DNA of 61,205 bases, from assembly GCA_007693595.1 (NCBI GenBank), contig REDI01000060.1, positions 1 through 61,205 on the forward strand. The letters run 5' to 3'. How positions within the stretch are numbered: the stretch's first letter is position 1; the number at the start of each line of letters is the position of its first letter. This document shows positions 15,848-24,082 of this stretch, piece after piece. The DNA comes from Deltaproteobacteria bacterium. Lineage in GTDB: Bacteria > Myxococcota_A > UBA796 > GCA-2862545. Position numbers and translations under genes: made by a program. The notes below the pieces were generated by a model. That model searched no databases, was not told the origin of the DNA, and worked only from the letters and a program-made list of their open reading frames with translations.

Positions 15848-17926
15848 TCATCGAGAGATCCGGTCAAAGCGATAGTCGACGCCTCCGTCTTTACCGTAGG
15901 TCAGCACGACTTCGCCGAAGATCGTACGGATGCCGAGCTCTAGATCGCCGGTGTCTTCCTTGCTGAAGTCTTCGACCGCGGTGAACTTGAGGGTGATGTG
16001 GTCCTCGTCGATGCGGTTCTCGGCGGCGTGGTAGGTCTTGCCCCCGTAGGTGAGCCGGAAGGCCGGCCGAAGGATCGCGACCTCCCGCGGGAGCTGAAAG
16101 ACGACGGCGTCGCGGCCGAAGGTCGAGGGCTGGATCTCCATGACGGTCTGTCCGGGGAGCTGGCCGCTGACATCGTCGAACTTGGTCGAGAGCTCCTGGT
16201 ACCAGGCGGTGCGACCTTGGGAGGAGGTCCGCTGCTTTCGGATGTCGCGCTCGGCCCGCTCGAGCTCCGACATACGGAACTCGTCGGTGTCGACCCAGAC
16301 GACGGCCTCGTCGCTGATCAGGATGGCGCGGTGCCGGACCACGTCGTCGATGCCACGCGGTTGCCCGAGGACCTCGCCCTCGACCCGGACGGTCCCGAAG
16401 CTCGTGACGGTGTGTGGTCGGATCGCTGGCTGGGTACGGGCGTTGAAAGTCATGTAGTCGCCGGGGTGCATGTCGGTGAACTGGACGAGCAAGACCAGTG
16501 AAGCGTTGCGGAGGGTCTCGCCGGTGCGGTTTCGCACGGCTACGTTGAGTCCGCTGGTGAGCATCGGCCGGGAGATCTGCAGATCGAGCCAGGCACCCTC
16601 GGGGAAGATGCGGTGCGCATCGGCGCCGAGCAGGTCTTGTGCGAAGGCCAGATCCGAGAGGACGAAGTCCCACTGTTGTTGGGCGCGACGCCGAGCGAAG
16701 TGGTCGAGGACCCGTCGCTTTCCGGCCTCGAAGTCGTCGCGCTCGAAGTGGACTGCGGCGAGCTGCAGCTCCGGGCTGAAGTAGCCTGCGCCGAGCATGG
16801 TGTCCTTGTAGGCCTCGATGATTAGGGTCCCGTCCCGGCTCTTGCGTAGCCAGGAGCGCATGCGGTAAGGATCCAGCATGTCGGTGAGCAGTGCCGCTTG
16901 CTTGGGGTAATAGGCGGCGGCCTGCTGGAAGTTCAGCCGGGCGGCCTCGTGGTTGCCCCGCTCGCGCTCGAGCGCGCCGAGCAACAACAGCGCCGGCGCG
17001 GATCGGCCCGGATGCTCGTCGAGGTAGTCCGCCAAGATCTCTTCGGCCTCGCTGTACCGCTCCGGGTTGCCTTGCTCGAGGATCGCCATCGCGGCCAGCA
17101 GGTGGGCCTCGCGCTCCTTGGGGGCGAGCTCGATCGCGGCGCGCGCGTTCTGCTCGACCGTCGGCCAGTCGCGCTCGACCAGAGCGAGGTAGGCTCGGTC
17201 TCGGAGCACGCTGATCCGGTCCCACTCCTCGACGTAGCTGTAGTAGACGTCGGAGTATTGGATCATGGCCTCGAACAAGCCATCGCGGGCCTTGCCCAGG
17301 TCTCGGATCTGGCGGGCGCGGGCGCTCTGCTGCTGGCGGAACTCCGCAAGCACCTCGCGCGCGTGCTCTTTGTCGAGGGAGAAGCTGCCGGTCGGCCCCA
17401 GAACGCCCCACTCGCCTTCGGCCTCGACCACCGAGAGGACCTCGAGCATCATGCCCTTGGTGAAGTCCCAGAGCGCCTCTTGCTCGTTGGCCTGGGTCTG
17501 GAGGGCGTAGAGTTCACGCACTCGGTCGAGCAGCTCGCGCCGGGCCTCGAGGACCTCCGGGGCGACGTTTCGGTAGTCTTGGTGCCCGAGGTGCTGGAGG
17601 TAGCTCTCGAAGCCGTCATAGTTCTGCAGCGCGAGATCGATCTCGTGAATGACGCGGATCGTCTTGTCGATGTCGACGAAGTCGGGCTCGGGGGGAGGCG
17701 TGAGCTTCTCGAGGGCGGGCTGGAACGACTCGTCGGCGCGCTCGGCTTGCTCTTGACGGGCCTGTTCCTGCCGCTCGGCGACGGCTTGGCCCCTCCACCA
17801 GATCAGGCCTCCGAGCAGAAGGGCGAGGACGAGGGGAATGCTGATGCAGCCGAGCATCGTACGCCGCACCCACGGCCGGGACCGGACGGCCGGGTGCAGG
17901 GTTGGGTCATCGGATTCGGTCATCAT
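15848..17926 (-). CDS. Membrane-anchored TPR protein
   Basis: Two adjacent ATGs lie at 17926 and 17923; 17926 has GAGGAG upstream, giving 692 residues. One membrane helix at ~25-45 (ISIPLVLALLLGGLIWW) follows a basic cytoplasmic end. Then comes a Glu/Gln-rich coiled region (~50-85), a helical domain, and TPR-like repeats around 260-380 (WPTVEQNARAAIELAPKEREA, EEILADYLDEHPGRSAPALLLLGALE). The C-terminal ~250 residues are beta-rich and include PMLTSGLNVAVRNRTG and LPREVAILRPAFRLTYGGK. It probably sits in the inner membrane with the bulk in the periplasm. It is divergent from the ECF sigma gene with 141 bp between, so it may belong to that regulon; that is inference. No named family recognised. 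Confidence 0.8.
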   Translation of the reverse strand: MMTESDDPTLHPAVRSRPWVRRTMLGCISIPLVLALLLGGLIWWRGQAVAERQEQARQEQAERADESFQPALEKLTPPPEPDFVDIDKTIRVIHEIDLALQNYDGFESYLQHLGHQDYRNVAPEVLEARRELLDRVRELYALQTQANEQEALWDFTKGMMLEVLSVVEAEGEWGVLGPTGSFSLDKEHAREVLAEFRQQQSARARQIRDLGKARDGLFEAMIQYSDVYYSYVEEWDRISVLRDRAYLALVERDWPTVEQNARAAIELAPKEREAHLLAAMAILEQGNPERYSEAEEILADYLDEHPGRSAPALLLLGALERERGNHEAARLNFQQAAAYYPKQAALLTDMLDPYRMRSWLRKSRDGTLIIEAYKDTMLGAGYFSPELQLAAVHFERDDFEAGKRRVLDHFARRRAQQQWDFVLSDLAFAQDLLGADAHRIFPEGAWLDLQISRPMLTSGLNVAVRNRTGETLRNASLVLLVQFTDMHPGDYMTFNARTQPAIRPHTVTSFGTVRVEGEVLGQPRGIDDVVRHRAILISDEAVVWVDTDEFRMSELERAERDIRKQRTSSQGRTAWYQELSTKFDDVSGQLPGQTVMEIQPSTFGRDAVVFQLPREVAILRPAFRLTYGGKTYHAAENRIDEDHITLKFTAVEDFSKEDTGDLELGIRTIFGEVVLTYGKDGGVDYRFDRISR

Positions 17927-18067
17927 CTGGCTCCTCTGGGCGCTGCGCGCCTGTTGAGCATAGCCTGCGGAATCGCGCAGTGAGGGTGGGGGGTAGCCGG
18001 ATCTTTGGTTGAAGGGGGGGCGACCCGCGTGACACGTTGGGGGTGTGCCCGACGAAGCGGAGCCTGC

Positions 18068-18664
18068 GTGACCGACGAACACGACATTGACATCGCCGCC
18101 CTAAAGCGGGGAGAGCGCGGCAGTCAAGATACCTTCTACCGGGCCTATGCGCGGGTGGTGCTCGACCGCGTCCGACGGCTCGGTGGGCCCTCGATCGACG
18201 CCGAGGATGTGGCGCACGAGGTCTTCATCGTCGCCTTCCGTCGGCTGGACTCTTTCCGAGAGGAGGGTTCGCTCGGGGGTTGGCTGTACGGGATCACACG
18301 ACGAGTGGTGGCCAATGCCCGACGGCGCGCCGCGGTCCGTCGCATGGTGGGGCTCGACCAGATCGCGGAGCCCCCCGCGCCCGGCTTGAGCTGCGAGCAA
18401 GAGGTGGGGCGCCGGTGGCGCCGCCAGATGGTGCTCCGGGCCCTCGAGCGCGTGTCGAGTAGTCATCGCGAGGTCCTGGTCTTGGTAGACTTCGAAGAAC
18501 GCACGACGGCCGAGGCGGCGGAGCTGCTGCGGGTCTCGGTGGGTACGGTCTACAGCCGGCTGCACTATGGCCGAAGAGCCTTCGCGGCCGCGCTTCGCAA
18601 AGAGGTCGCGGCGCGGACGGGCGTGGTGCCCGAGGGGCCGCTCAGGTGGGGGGAGGACCTATGA
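18068..18664 (+). CDS. ECF-type RNA polymerase sigma factor
   Basis: GTG 18068 with GGAG five bases upstream gives 198 residues. Region 2 is visible as DAEDVAHEVFIVAFRRLDSFR followed by WLYGITRRVVANARRR. Region 4 is LRALERVSSSHREVLVLVDF, then TTAEAAELLRVSVGTVYSRLHYGRR, a helix-turn-helix that reads the -35. Region 3 is missing, as expected for ECF factors. The stop overlaps the start of the FecR-TPR gene (ATGA), so the two proteins are translationally coupled, as is usual for a sigma factor and its membrane regulator. The upstream gap contains a 7-G run and no clear promoter. Confidence 0.9.
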   Translation: MTDEHDIDIAALKRGERGSQDTFYRAYARVVLDRVRRLGGPSIDAEDVAHEVFIVAFRRLDSFREEGSLGGWLYGITRRVVANARRRAAVRRMVGLDQIAEPPAPGLSCEQEVGRRWRRQMVLRALERVSSSHREVLVLVDFEERTTAEAAELLRVSVGTVYSRLHYGRRAFAAALRKEVAARTGVVPEGPLRWGEDL

Positions 18665-20076
18665 AGCACTGGATCCGGGAGTCTAGCGGCTCGACCGACG
18701 AAGAGGTCGCGCAGATCACGCCGCGCTTGCCTGACGCGATCCTGGAAGGGATCCGACACGACACCGCCTCATCCGACGAGGAGGTCGAGGTCTTGCTGCG
18801 CCGGCTGCGGCGTCAGCCTTCGGGGATCACGGCCTTAGGGTGGCGTGCTCCGGCCTTCGTCCTCGCGGGGTTCCTCGTGGCTGCGCCCCTCGGGGCCTGG
18901 GTGCTCGGGGCCTCTCTCGCTCCCGATCGCTTGTCCCACGACTCGGCGCCCGCGGTCGAGCAGCTCTCCGACGGCTGGGTGCTGCTCGATGGCCTGCACC
19001 GCGTCGCTCTTGGCCCCTCGATCCAGCTCTTTGGGCATGCTTCCCTCGACGTGAGCCGCGAGGGCCCGAGCGGGGCCCAGGTCGCGCTGGCGTCCGGGGT
19101 CGTGACCTTCGAGGTCGATCCCCGAGGTTCGCGTCGAGATCTGCGGGTCCTTGCCGCCGACGTCCAGGTCGAGGTGCGCGGAACCGTCTTCACGGTGGCC
19201 CGAAGCGACCACCGCGTGGGAGTGCGGGTGGAGCGCGGGTCGGTCGAGGTGACCCATCAGGGCGTGGTGCACCGCGTCGAGGCCGGAGGCAGCTGGACCT
19301 CGACCGACGCGGTAGCGCTCGACGCCTCCGACGGAGCCGCTCAAGGCCGAGACGCTCTTGTCGGCGACGGCTCGGGAGGCGAGCCCGAGCCCTCCGAGCC
19401 CCCCGAGCCCCCCAGGCCCGACTCTGCCGACAAGGTCCAGGCCCCCGCGTCCGCGCCGGCGGCGGTGGCGCTCCGGGACGAGCCGGAGCCCGCGTGCGAG
19501 CCGGGAGCGCTTGACGATGCCTGCGCGCCACCGCGCCTGCCCGTCCCTCCCACCGGGGACAAGGAGCGCTTCGAGGCCCTCGCCCGGATCATGGATCGCG
19601 TCGGTCGGGACCCCGTGGCCGATCGCGCGACGGTCGAGGCTTGTGATCGCTTCCTCTCGCTCCACCCCGACTCGAGCTATGCCGATGATGTGCGGGCCTT
19701 TCGAGTTCAGGCGGCTTTCACCGGCGAGCGCGCCAGCCAGGTGGTGAGGTGGGCCGACGCCTACCTCGCGCGTGCGGCGGCGGATCACCCTCGACGCGGT
19801 GAGGTCGAGCGCTGGCGCTCGGTGGCCAAGCTGCGCATCGACGCCATCGACAGCGCACAGAAGGGCGGGTGTGATGATGCGCTCCCGCTGCTCCGCGAGC
19901 TCGTCCCGCTCGAAGACGGCACCCGGCACCACGAGGCCTTGGCGTGGCTCGGTCTGTGCTCTCACGCGACAGGGAACCTCGACGAGGCTCGGCGCGCCCT
20001 ACGGCAGGTGCGCGAAGAGACCCTCGCTGCTGGGCTCCGGGCGCGAGTGCGCGAGATCGCGTTCGAGATCCGCTGA
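18661..20076 (+). CDS. FecR-domain membrane regulator with TPR-like C-terminus (putative sigma regulator)
   Basis: 471 residues; ATG 18661 overlaps the sigma factor's TGA. Residues 1-55 are cytoplasmic and would be the sigma-binding part. One helix spans ~57-77 (APAFVLAGFLVAAPLGAWVLG). A FecR domain follows (~90-205) with GPSIQLFGHASLDV, VTFEVDPRG, VEVRGTVFTVARSD and GVRVERGSVEVTH. A Pro/Glu-rich linker (~240-300) leads to a helical TPR-like region (~315-471). In known pairs FecR passes a periplasmic or outer-membrane signal to its sigma factor. No TonB receptor lies nearby, so the signal source is unclear; the TPR part may sense it. Confidence 0.85.
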   Translation: MKHWIRESSGSTDEEVAQITPRLPDAILEGIRHDTASSDEEVEVLLRRLRRQPSGITALGWRAPAFVLAGFLVAAPLGAWVLGASLAPDRLSHDSAPAVEQLSDGWVLLDGLHRVALGPSIQLFGHASLDVSREGPSGAQVALASGVVTFEVDPRGSRRDLRVLAADVQVEVRGTVFTVARSDHRVGVRVERGSVEVTHQGVVHRVEAGGSWTSTDAVALDASDGAAQGRDALVGDGSGGEPEPSEPPEPPRPDSADKVQAPASAPAAVALRDEPEPACEPGALDDACAPPRLPVPPTGDKERFEALARIMDRVGRDPVADRATVEACDRFLSLHPDSSYADDVRAFRVQAAFTGERASQVVRWADAYLARAAADHPRRGEVERWRSVAKLRIDAIDSAQKGGCDDALPLLRELVPLEDGTRHHEALAWLGLCSHATGNLDEARRALRQVREETLAAGLRARVREIAFEIR

Positions 20077-20144
20077 TCCTCGAAGGAGCCATGGGCTGCC
20101 TCCGGGGCATGGGCTATGCGATCGGGCGGCGAGGAGGTGTGTCG

Positions 20145-20429
20145 ATGGTCAGGGTTCTTCTACCGCTCACGGTGCTGGGTCTCGTGGGCTGCCTCAACGT
20201 GAGCCGCGCCTACTCGACAGGCTGTGCTCTGGGGGATGGGATCGGATTTGACAACGGCAACTACGACGCCAACCTGTGCATGCCCATGGAGCAGTGGCAC
20301 CTGCCCTATTACTTGCCCCTCGCGGCCAATCGTCACGAGCGGGCGGTCCTCGCCGGGTTCGAGGACTGCTATTATGACGGCTACGTCGAAGGATACCTCG
20401 ACGCGGCGCGCGTGGTGGACTGCTCATGA
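20145..20429 (+). CDS. Small lipoprotein
   Basis: 94 residues from ATG 20145, which has GAGGAGG with 7-bp spacing. An upstream in-frame ATG at 20091 has its ribosome site only two bases away and would spoil the signal peptide. The lipobox is GLVGC (Cys16). The mature part is rich in Tyr and Asn with Cys27, Cys45 and two near the C-terminus (EDCYYDGYVEGYLDA). It sits between the FecR regulator and the dehydrogenase-like gene and overlaps the latter by 4 bp (ATGA), so it belongs to the sigma operon. Function unknown. Confidence 0.7.
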   Translation: MVRVLLPLTVLGLVGCLNVSRAYSTGCALGDGIGFDNGNYDANLCMPMEQWHLPYYLPLAANRHERAVLAGFEDCYYDGYVEGYLDAARVVDCS

Positions 20430-21670
20430 CAAACACCCTCCCCACAGCTTCCGACCGGCCCTTCGACGTGATTGTCTATGGTGCGACCGGCTTCACCGGG
20501 CGTCAGGCGGCGAGCTACTTGGCGGCTCATGCCCCTGCCGCGCTTCGCTGGACCCTCGCGGGTCGGCGGATCGACGCGCTCCGACAGCTCGCCGAAGAGC
20601 TTGGCCTGAGCGCCGACCCGTTGGTCGCCGATAGCACGGAGCCAGCCTCCCTCGACGCCCTGGCCCAGCAGACCCGCGTCCTGCTCAGCACCGCGGGGCC
20701 CTACGCCAAGTACGGCGGCCCGGTGGTTCAGGCCTGCGTCGATCACCGCACCCACTACGTCGACATCACCGGCGAGTCGCCCTGGGTGGCGGGGTTGATC
20801 GCCCGACACCACGAACGCGCCTTGGCCGACGGCACCCGCATCGTCCCGTTCTGTGGCTTCGACAGTATCCCGAGCGATCTTGGGGCCCGGCTCATGGTCC
20901 GCGCGCTGCGCGACACCTTCAACGAGCCGACCGCGCGAATCGTCGCAGCGTTCTCGTTGAGAGGGGGCGGTCTGAACGGGGGGACCTTGGCGAGCGCGCT
21001 CAACCTCGCGGAGCAGTTCTCGCCCCGAGAGCTCGCCGATCCCTTCTTGCTCTGCCCGGGCGAGACCACCCGCGCCCAATGGCAGGCCCATCGCGATCCT
21101 CAGGGGCCGGTCTTCGATCCTGCCCGGGAGCGGTGGATGGCCCCCTTCGTCATGGGGCCGGTCAACACCCGAGTTGTTCGCCGTAGCGCCCACCTCTTCG
21201 CGGAGCGGGGCGAGCCCTACGGGCCGCGCTTCGCGTATCAGGAATACATGGATGTCTCGCGCGGTCGCAGGCGTCGTGCGCTCACGCTCACGGCTGGCCT
21301 CGGGATTTTCGTCGGAGCGATGCGCAGCGGCGTGGGGCGAGCCCTCTTTCGTCGCTTCGGGCCCAAGCCTGGTGATGGGCCCTCCGAAGCGGCGATGGAG
21401 CGGGGGTCCTTCCGGGTCTGGTACCGCGCCGAGTCCGACGGAGGCCGCTGCCTTCAGGGGAGCATGGTCAGCCCTGGCGATGCTGGCAATGTCAGCACGG
21501 TCCGGTTCTGCTGCGAGAGCGCCCTGGCCCTCGCGACCCAAGCCGAGGCGTTAGGGATCGCGCCGGGTCGCGGCGGGGTCCTCACCCCCGCCGTCGCGGT
21601 CGGCGACGTGCTGCTCGAGCGGTTGCAGGCTCGTGGGGTGGAGTGGTCCGTCGCCGATCCGGCGGTCTGA
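20426..21670 (+). CDS. Saccharopine dehydrogenase-like / trans-acting enoyl reductase family protein
   Basis: 414 residues. A Rossmann NAD(P)-binding motif, VYGATGFTGRQ, lies near residues 17-27, followed by a LAGRR element, and the substrate-side motif STAGPYAKYGGPVVQACVDHRTHYVDITGE is typical of the saccharopine dehydrogenase-like family that includes mycobacterial trans-acting enoyl reductases. PFCGFDSIPSDLG is also a family signature. The family reduces lipid or polyketide intermediates, but the substrate cannot be told here, and no polyketide synthase lies in the window. ATG 20426 overlaps the preceding lipoprotein stop, so it is cotranscribed with the sigma/FecR genes. Confidence 0.85.
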   Translation: MTNTLPTASDRPFDVIVYGATGFTGRQAASYLAAHAPAALRWTLAGRRIDALRQLAEELGLSADPLVADSTEPASLDALAQQTRVLLSTAGPYAKYGGPVVQACVDHRTHYVDITGESPWVAGLIARHHERALADGTRIVPFCGFDSIPSDLGARLMVRALRDTFNEPTARIVAAFSLRGGGLNGGTLASALNLAEQFSPRELADPFLLCPGETTRAQWQAHRDPQGPVFDPARERWMAPFVMGPVNTRVVRRSAHLFAERGEPYGPRFAYQEYMDVSRGRRRRALTLTAGLGIFVGAMRSGVGRALFRRFGPKPGDGPSEAAMERGSFRVWYRAESDGGRCLQGSMVSPGDAGNVSTVRFCCESALALATQAEALGIAPGRGGVLTPAVAVGDVLLERLQARGVEWSVADPAV

Positions 21671-21705
21671 GCTCTCCTGGGCTACACTGCGGTCCCGGAG
21701 GTTTC

Positions 21706-22011
21706 ATGCGTTGGCTTCTTGTCATGCTGCCCGCGATCTCGCTCGGAGAGCTCTGTGCGGTCGAAGAGTTTGGCCTGGGCGATGGTGAGATCACCGTGCA
21801 CAACGGCGACGGCCAGCGCTGGCCGCTCACCGTCTCCGACACCCCGACCTGCTTTGCCGGAATGAAGACCGATCTCAACGGCAACTCCACCCGCACCTTC
21901 CCCATCGCCGAAGAGGGGGCCTACCTCTGTGTGGGGCAGGGGGGCGGGGTGCGCGTCGAGGACGGCAGGCGCTACACCATCCGCGGCGGGGCCGTGGCGC
22001 TAGACCCCTAG
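21706..22011 (+). CDS. Small secreted protein
   Basis: 101 residues from ATG 21706, with CGGAGG four bases upstream. A short signal sequence (MRWLLVMLPAISLGEL) is followed by a predicted all-beta domain with Cys18 and two later Cys (TPTCFAG, YLCVGQGG). It follows the dehydrogenase-like gene by 35 bp and ends the + strand run. It converges with the M14 gene after 14 bp. No family recognised. Confidence 0.65.
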   Translation: MRWLLVMLPAISLGELCAVEEFGLGDGEITVHNGDGQRWPLTVSDTPTCFAGMKTDLNGNSTRTFPIAEEGAYLCVGQGGGVRVEDGRRYTIRGGAVALDP

Positions 22012-22025
22012 ACCTCGGTTGGGGC

Positions 22026-23000
22026 TTACTCGCCCCAGAGCTCCGTGGGGTGCTGCGCGAGCGGGGCGACGATGCGGACGATCTCGCCGGGGCGGGGCTC
22101 GATCGCCGTGCCGTCGGGATGGTAGTCGCCGTACTTGGGAAAGAGGAGCATACCGCTGGCCGGGGCGCGGATCAGGGGGCTGCCCTCGGCCGAGATCCGC
22201 TCCCCCAGCTCGACCGGGGTGAAGTTCGCGAGGCCGGGTCGCAGCATGAGGGTGTTCGGCTGAAAGGGCTGACGCCAGCGGGTCTCGACGAAGTGCAGGT
22301 CCGGGTGGTGCGTCGCGGCACCAGGTAGGGTCTCGGTTCCGCCCCCCAGTCGATCGGCGAGGGTGAGGAGGCGGTTGAGGGCCAGCGCAGCGCGCTGATG
22401 CGCGTCGTGGGAGAAGCCCTTCTGCGAGAGCTCCAGGGTCAGGCCTGGCCGGCCGCGCAGTCGTACGAACTCGTCGGCGCAGCAGGTTCCTGGCGAGAAG
22501 GACTGCGCTGGCGCGCGGGTGACCCACGTGGAGGCTGCCCCGATGGCGCGCGCCCACTGCCAGCCCGCGACGCTCCAGGGGAAGATGTAGAAGGGTCGGT
22601 CGGTCTCGAGGATGGTCTGGTGCAGGTCCAGGAAGATCGAGGCGGCGTTCAGGATGGGCATGAGCGCGCGAGCCCGCCGGCCCTCGTGGTTGTCCGGGGG
22701 CTCTTCGACGAAGACACGGTTCAGGTCTGCCTCGAGGAAGCGTCGCCCTGCGAGGCCGGCCTCGGGGTTCCCCACAAAGAGCGTGAGCTGTCCGCTGAAG
22801 CGCCGTTCTTCTCGACAGAGCGACTCGATGAGCTCCACCACGGCAGGCAGGGAGCCGACCTCATCCCCGTGGATCATGCAGCCTACGACGACGTGGAGGT
22901 CGTGGTCGCCGCCGTCGTGGTGGTGATGGTGGTCGTAGTCGAAGGGGCCGTGGCGTCGTACGGCATCGAAGCGATCAAGCCAGTGACGGAGATCGGACAT
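22026..23000 (-). CDS. M14-family succinylglutamate desuccinylase/aspartoacylase-like zinc hydrolase
   Basis: 324 residues. The zinc ligands of the AstE/AspA family are present: HGDE (His44, Glu47) and DLHQT (His127). The family's substrate motif NPEA...RRFLEADLNR and the catalytic Glu region LTLELSQKG are also there. A histidine-rich N-terminal stretch (DYDHHHHHDGGDHD, residues ~21-34) is unusual and may buffer or load metal. A beta-rich C-terminal domain (~225-324) is typical of the family. It removes an acyl group from an N-acyl amino acid or similar compound; the substrate is not evident. The membrane-protein gene is next downstream on the same strand, 79 bp away. Confidence 0.85.
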   Translation of the reverse strand: MSDLRHWLDRFDAVRRHGPFDYDHHHHHDGGDHDLHVVVGCMIHGDEVGSLPAVVELIESLCREERRFSGQLTLFVGNPEAGLAGRRFLEADLNRVFVEEPPDNHEGRRARALMPILNAASIFLDLHQTILETDRPFYIFPWSVAGWQWARAIGAASTWVTRAPAQSFSPGTCCADEFVRLRGRPGLTLELSQKGFSHDAHQRAALALNRLLTLADRLGGGTETLPGAATHHPDLHFVETRWRQPFQPNTLMLRPGLANFTPVELGERISAEGSPLIRAPASGMLLFPKYGDYHPDGTAIEPRPGEIVRIVAPLAQHPTELWGE

Positions 23001-23056
23001 GGAGGCTCCAGCGTAGGGGAGGGGGAGCAGGGCCTATCCGCTCTCCACCCCTCGTG

Positions 23057-23072
23057 CGCGCCGAGCGGCGCG
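23057..23072 (-). terminator. GC hairpin after the polytopic membrane protein gene
   Basis: CGCGCC (23057-23062) pairs with GGCGCG (23067-23072) around a GAGC loop, 8 bp beyond the stop codon of the minus-strand membrane protein. There is no U-tract, so intrinsic termination is uncertain. Confidence 0.3.
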
Positions 23073-23079
23073 TCGCGAC

Positions 23080-23940
23080 TCAGTCCTCCAGGACGATGGC
23101 GAGGCCTCGGTCGGCTGCTTCGAAGCTGCTCACGAGGCTTCCCCAGAGGGTCATGGACACAAAGCCGATCGGGATCCCGACCAGCTCGGTGAGGAGCACC
23201 CTGATGAGGCTAACCGAGGCGTTCAACGTGAAGGGATAGCCCAGCATGGCGCCCGCAGCGGCCGTGATGACGGCCAGAACGAAGTTGAGGATCCCCACCA
23301 CGATGATCAGGGTGAAAAGGAGGAAGATGACGGTGAGGATCGCCACGATGACTACGACCGCGTTCTTCATGCTCAACGTGATGCTTCGTGAGAAGCTCTT
23401 CTCGAAGGGGGTGTCGGTCGCGGCGATGAGGAAGGGAAAGGCGGCGAATAAGAAGGCGAAGACGACTCCGGGAAAGAAGCCGCAACTGGTGGTGATGGCG
23501 AGGCCGAAGGCGAAGATCACCATGGCGGCCATCGAGATCCAGTAGCGCTCCAGCGCGACCTTCAAGACGCCGCGCTCGCGTACCGCGGCGGGCCCTTCGA
23601 TCATCGATCGGAAGAAGGGTCGATACAGACAGATCTGTAGGGTACCGAGCGCCACACCTGCCAATACCATGATGATATCGACGGGGATCGCTGCGAATCC
23701 GAGGATCGTGGAGGTCCCTCCTAACCCGAGATCGAAGGTTAGAGCCGCGCAGAAGTGCAAGACGCCGCCCACGATGGTCAGCGCCATCGCGCAGAGCCCG
23801 ATGGCTGCATAGCGCAGGGCGATGACCCTGAAGCTCACGACGAAGCCCCGCTTCACGGTCGGGATGAGCTCGCTGAGGTCCGGGGTCGGGGATAGGGTGA
23901 GCGTGGTCGGGCGAGTCGAAGGATCGCTCAGGGTGTCCAT
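23080..23940 (-). CDS. Polytopic inner-membrane protein
   Basis: 286 residues from ATG 23940. After a ~40-residue cytoplasmic start there are about six hydrophobic segments, among them AAIGLCAMALTIVGGVLHFCAAL, ILGFAAIPVDIIMVLAGVALG, WISMAAMVIFAFGLAITTS, VVFAFLFAAFPFLIAA, VVVIVAILTVIFLLFTLIIVVG and a final LLTELVGIPIGFVSM. The pattern of paired helices with a Phe/Pro-containing middle resembles DUF975-like or glycerophosphodiester-phosphodiesterase membrane-domain proteins, but no signature is decisive. It is divergent from the pirin gene (142 bp between). Function unknown. Confidence 0.75.
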   Translation of the reverse strand: MDTLSDPSTRPTTLTLSPTPDLSELIPTVKRGFVVSFRVIALRYAAIGLCAMALTIVGGVLHFCAALTFDLGLGGTSTILGFAAIPVDIIMVLAGVALGTLQICLYRPFFRSMIEGPAAVRERGVLKVALERYWISMAAMVIFAFGLAITTSCGFFPGVVFAFLFAAFPFLIAATDTPFEKSFSRSITLSMKNAVVVIVAILTVIFLLFTLIIVVGILNFVLAVITAAAGAMLGYPFTLNASVSLIRVLLTELVGIPIGFVSMTLWGSLVSSFEAADRGLAIVLED

Positions 23941-24082
23941 GAAAGCTCCGAGGTTGTGGCCGTCACTTTAGCGCAGGGGAGTCGTGGCGGAAGGGGTCCA
24001 TCCATCGTCGCTCCCTCGAAACGAACTGTTGACCTCCACCCAGAACCTCAGAGATGTTTAGCTTGTGCCCAAGGAGGTGAGT

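Noticed and set aside
16898-17983. 361-codon + strand frame opposite the TPR membrane protein
   Set aside because: It is the reverse of a TPR gene and is made of Leu/Val/Glu-rich low-complexity sequence.
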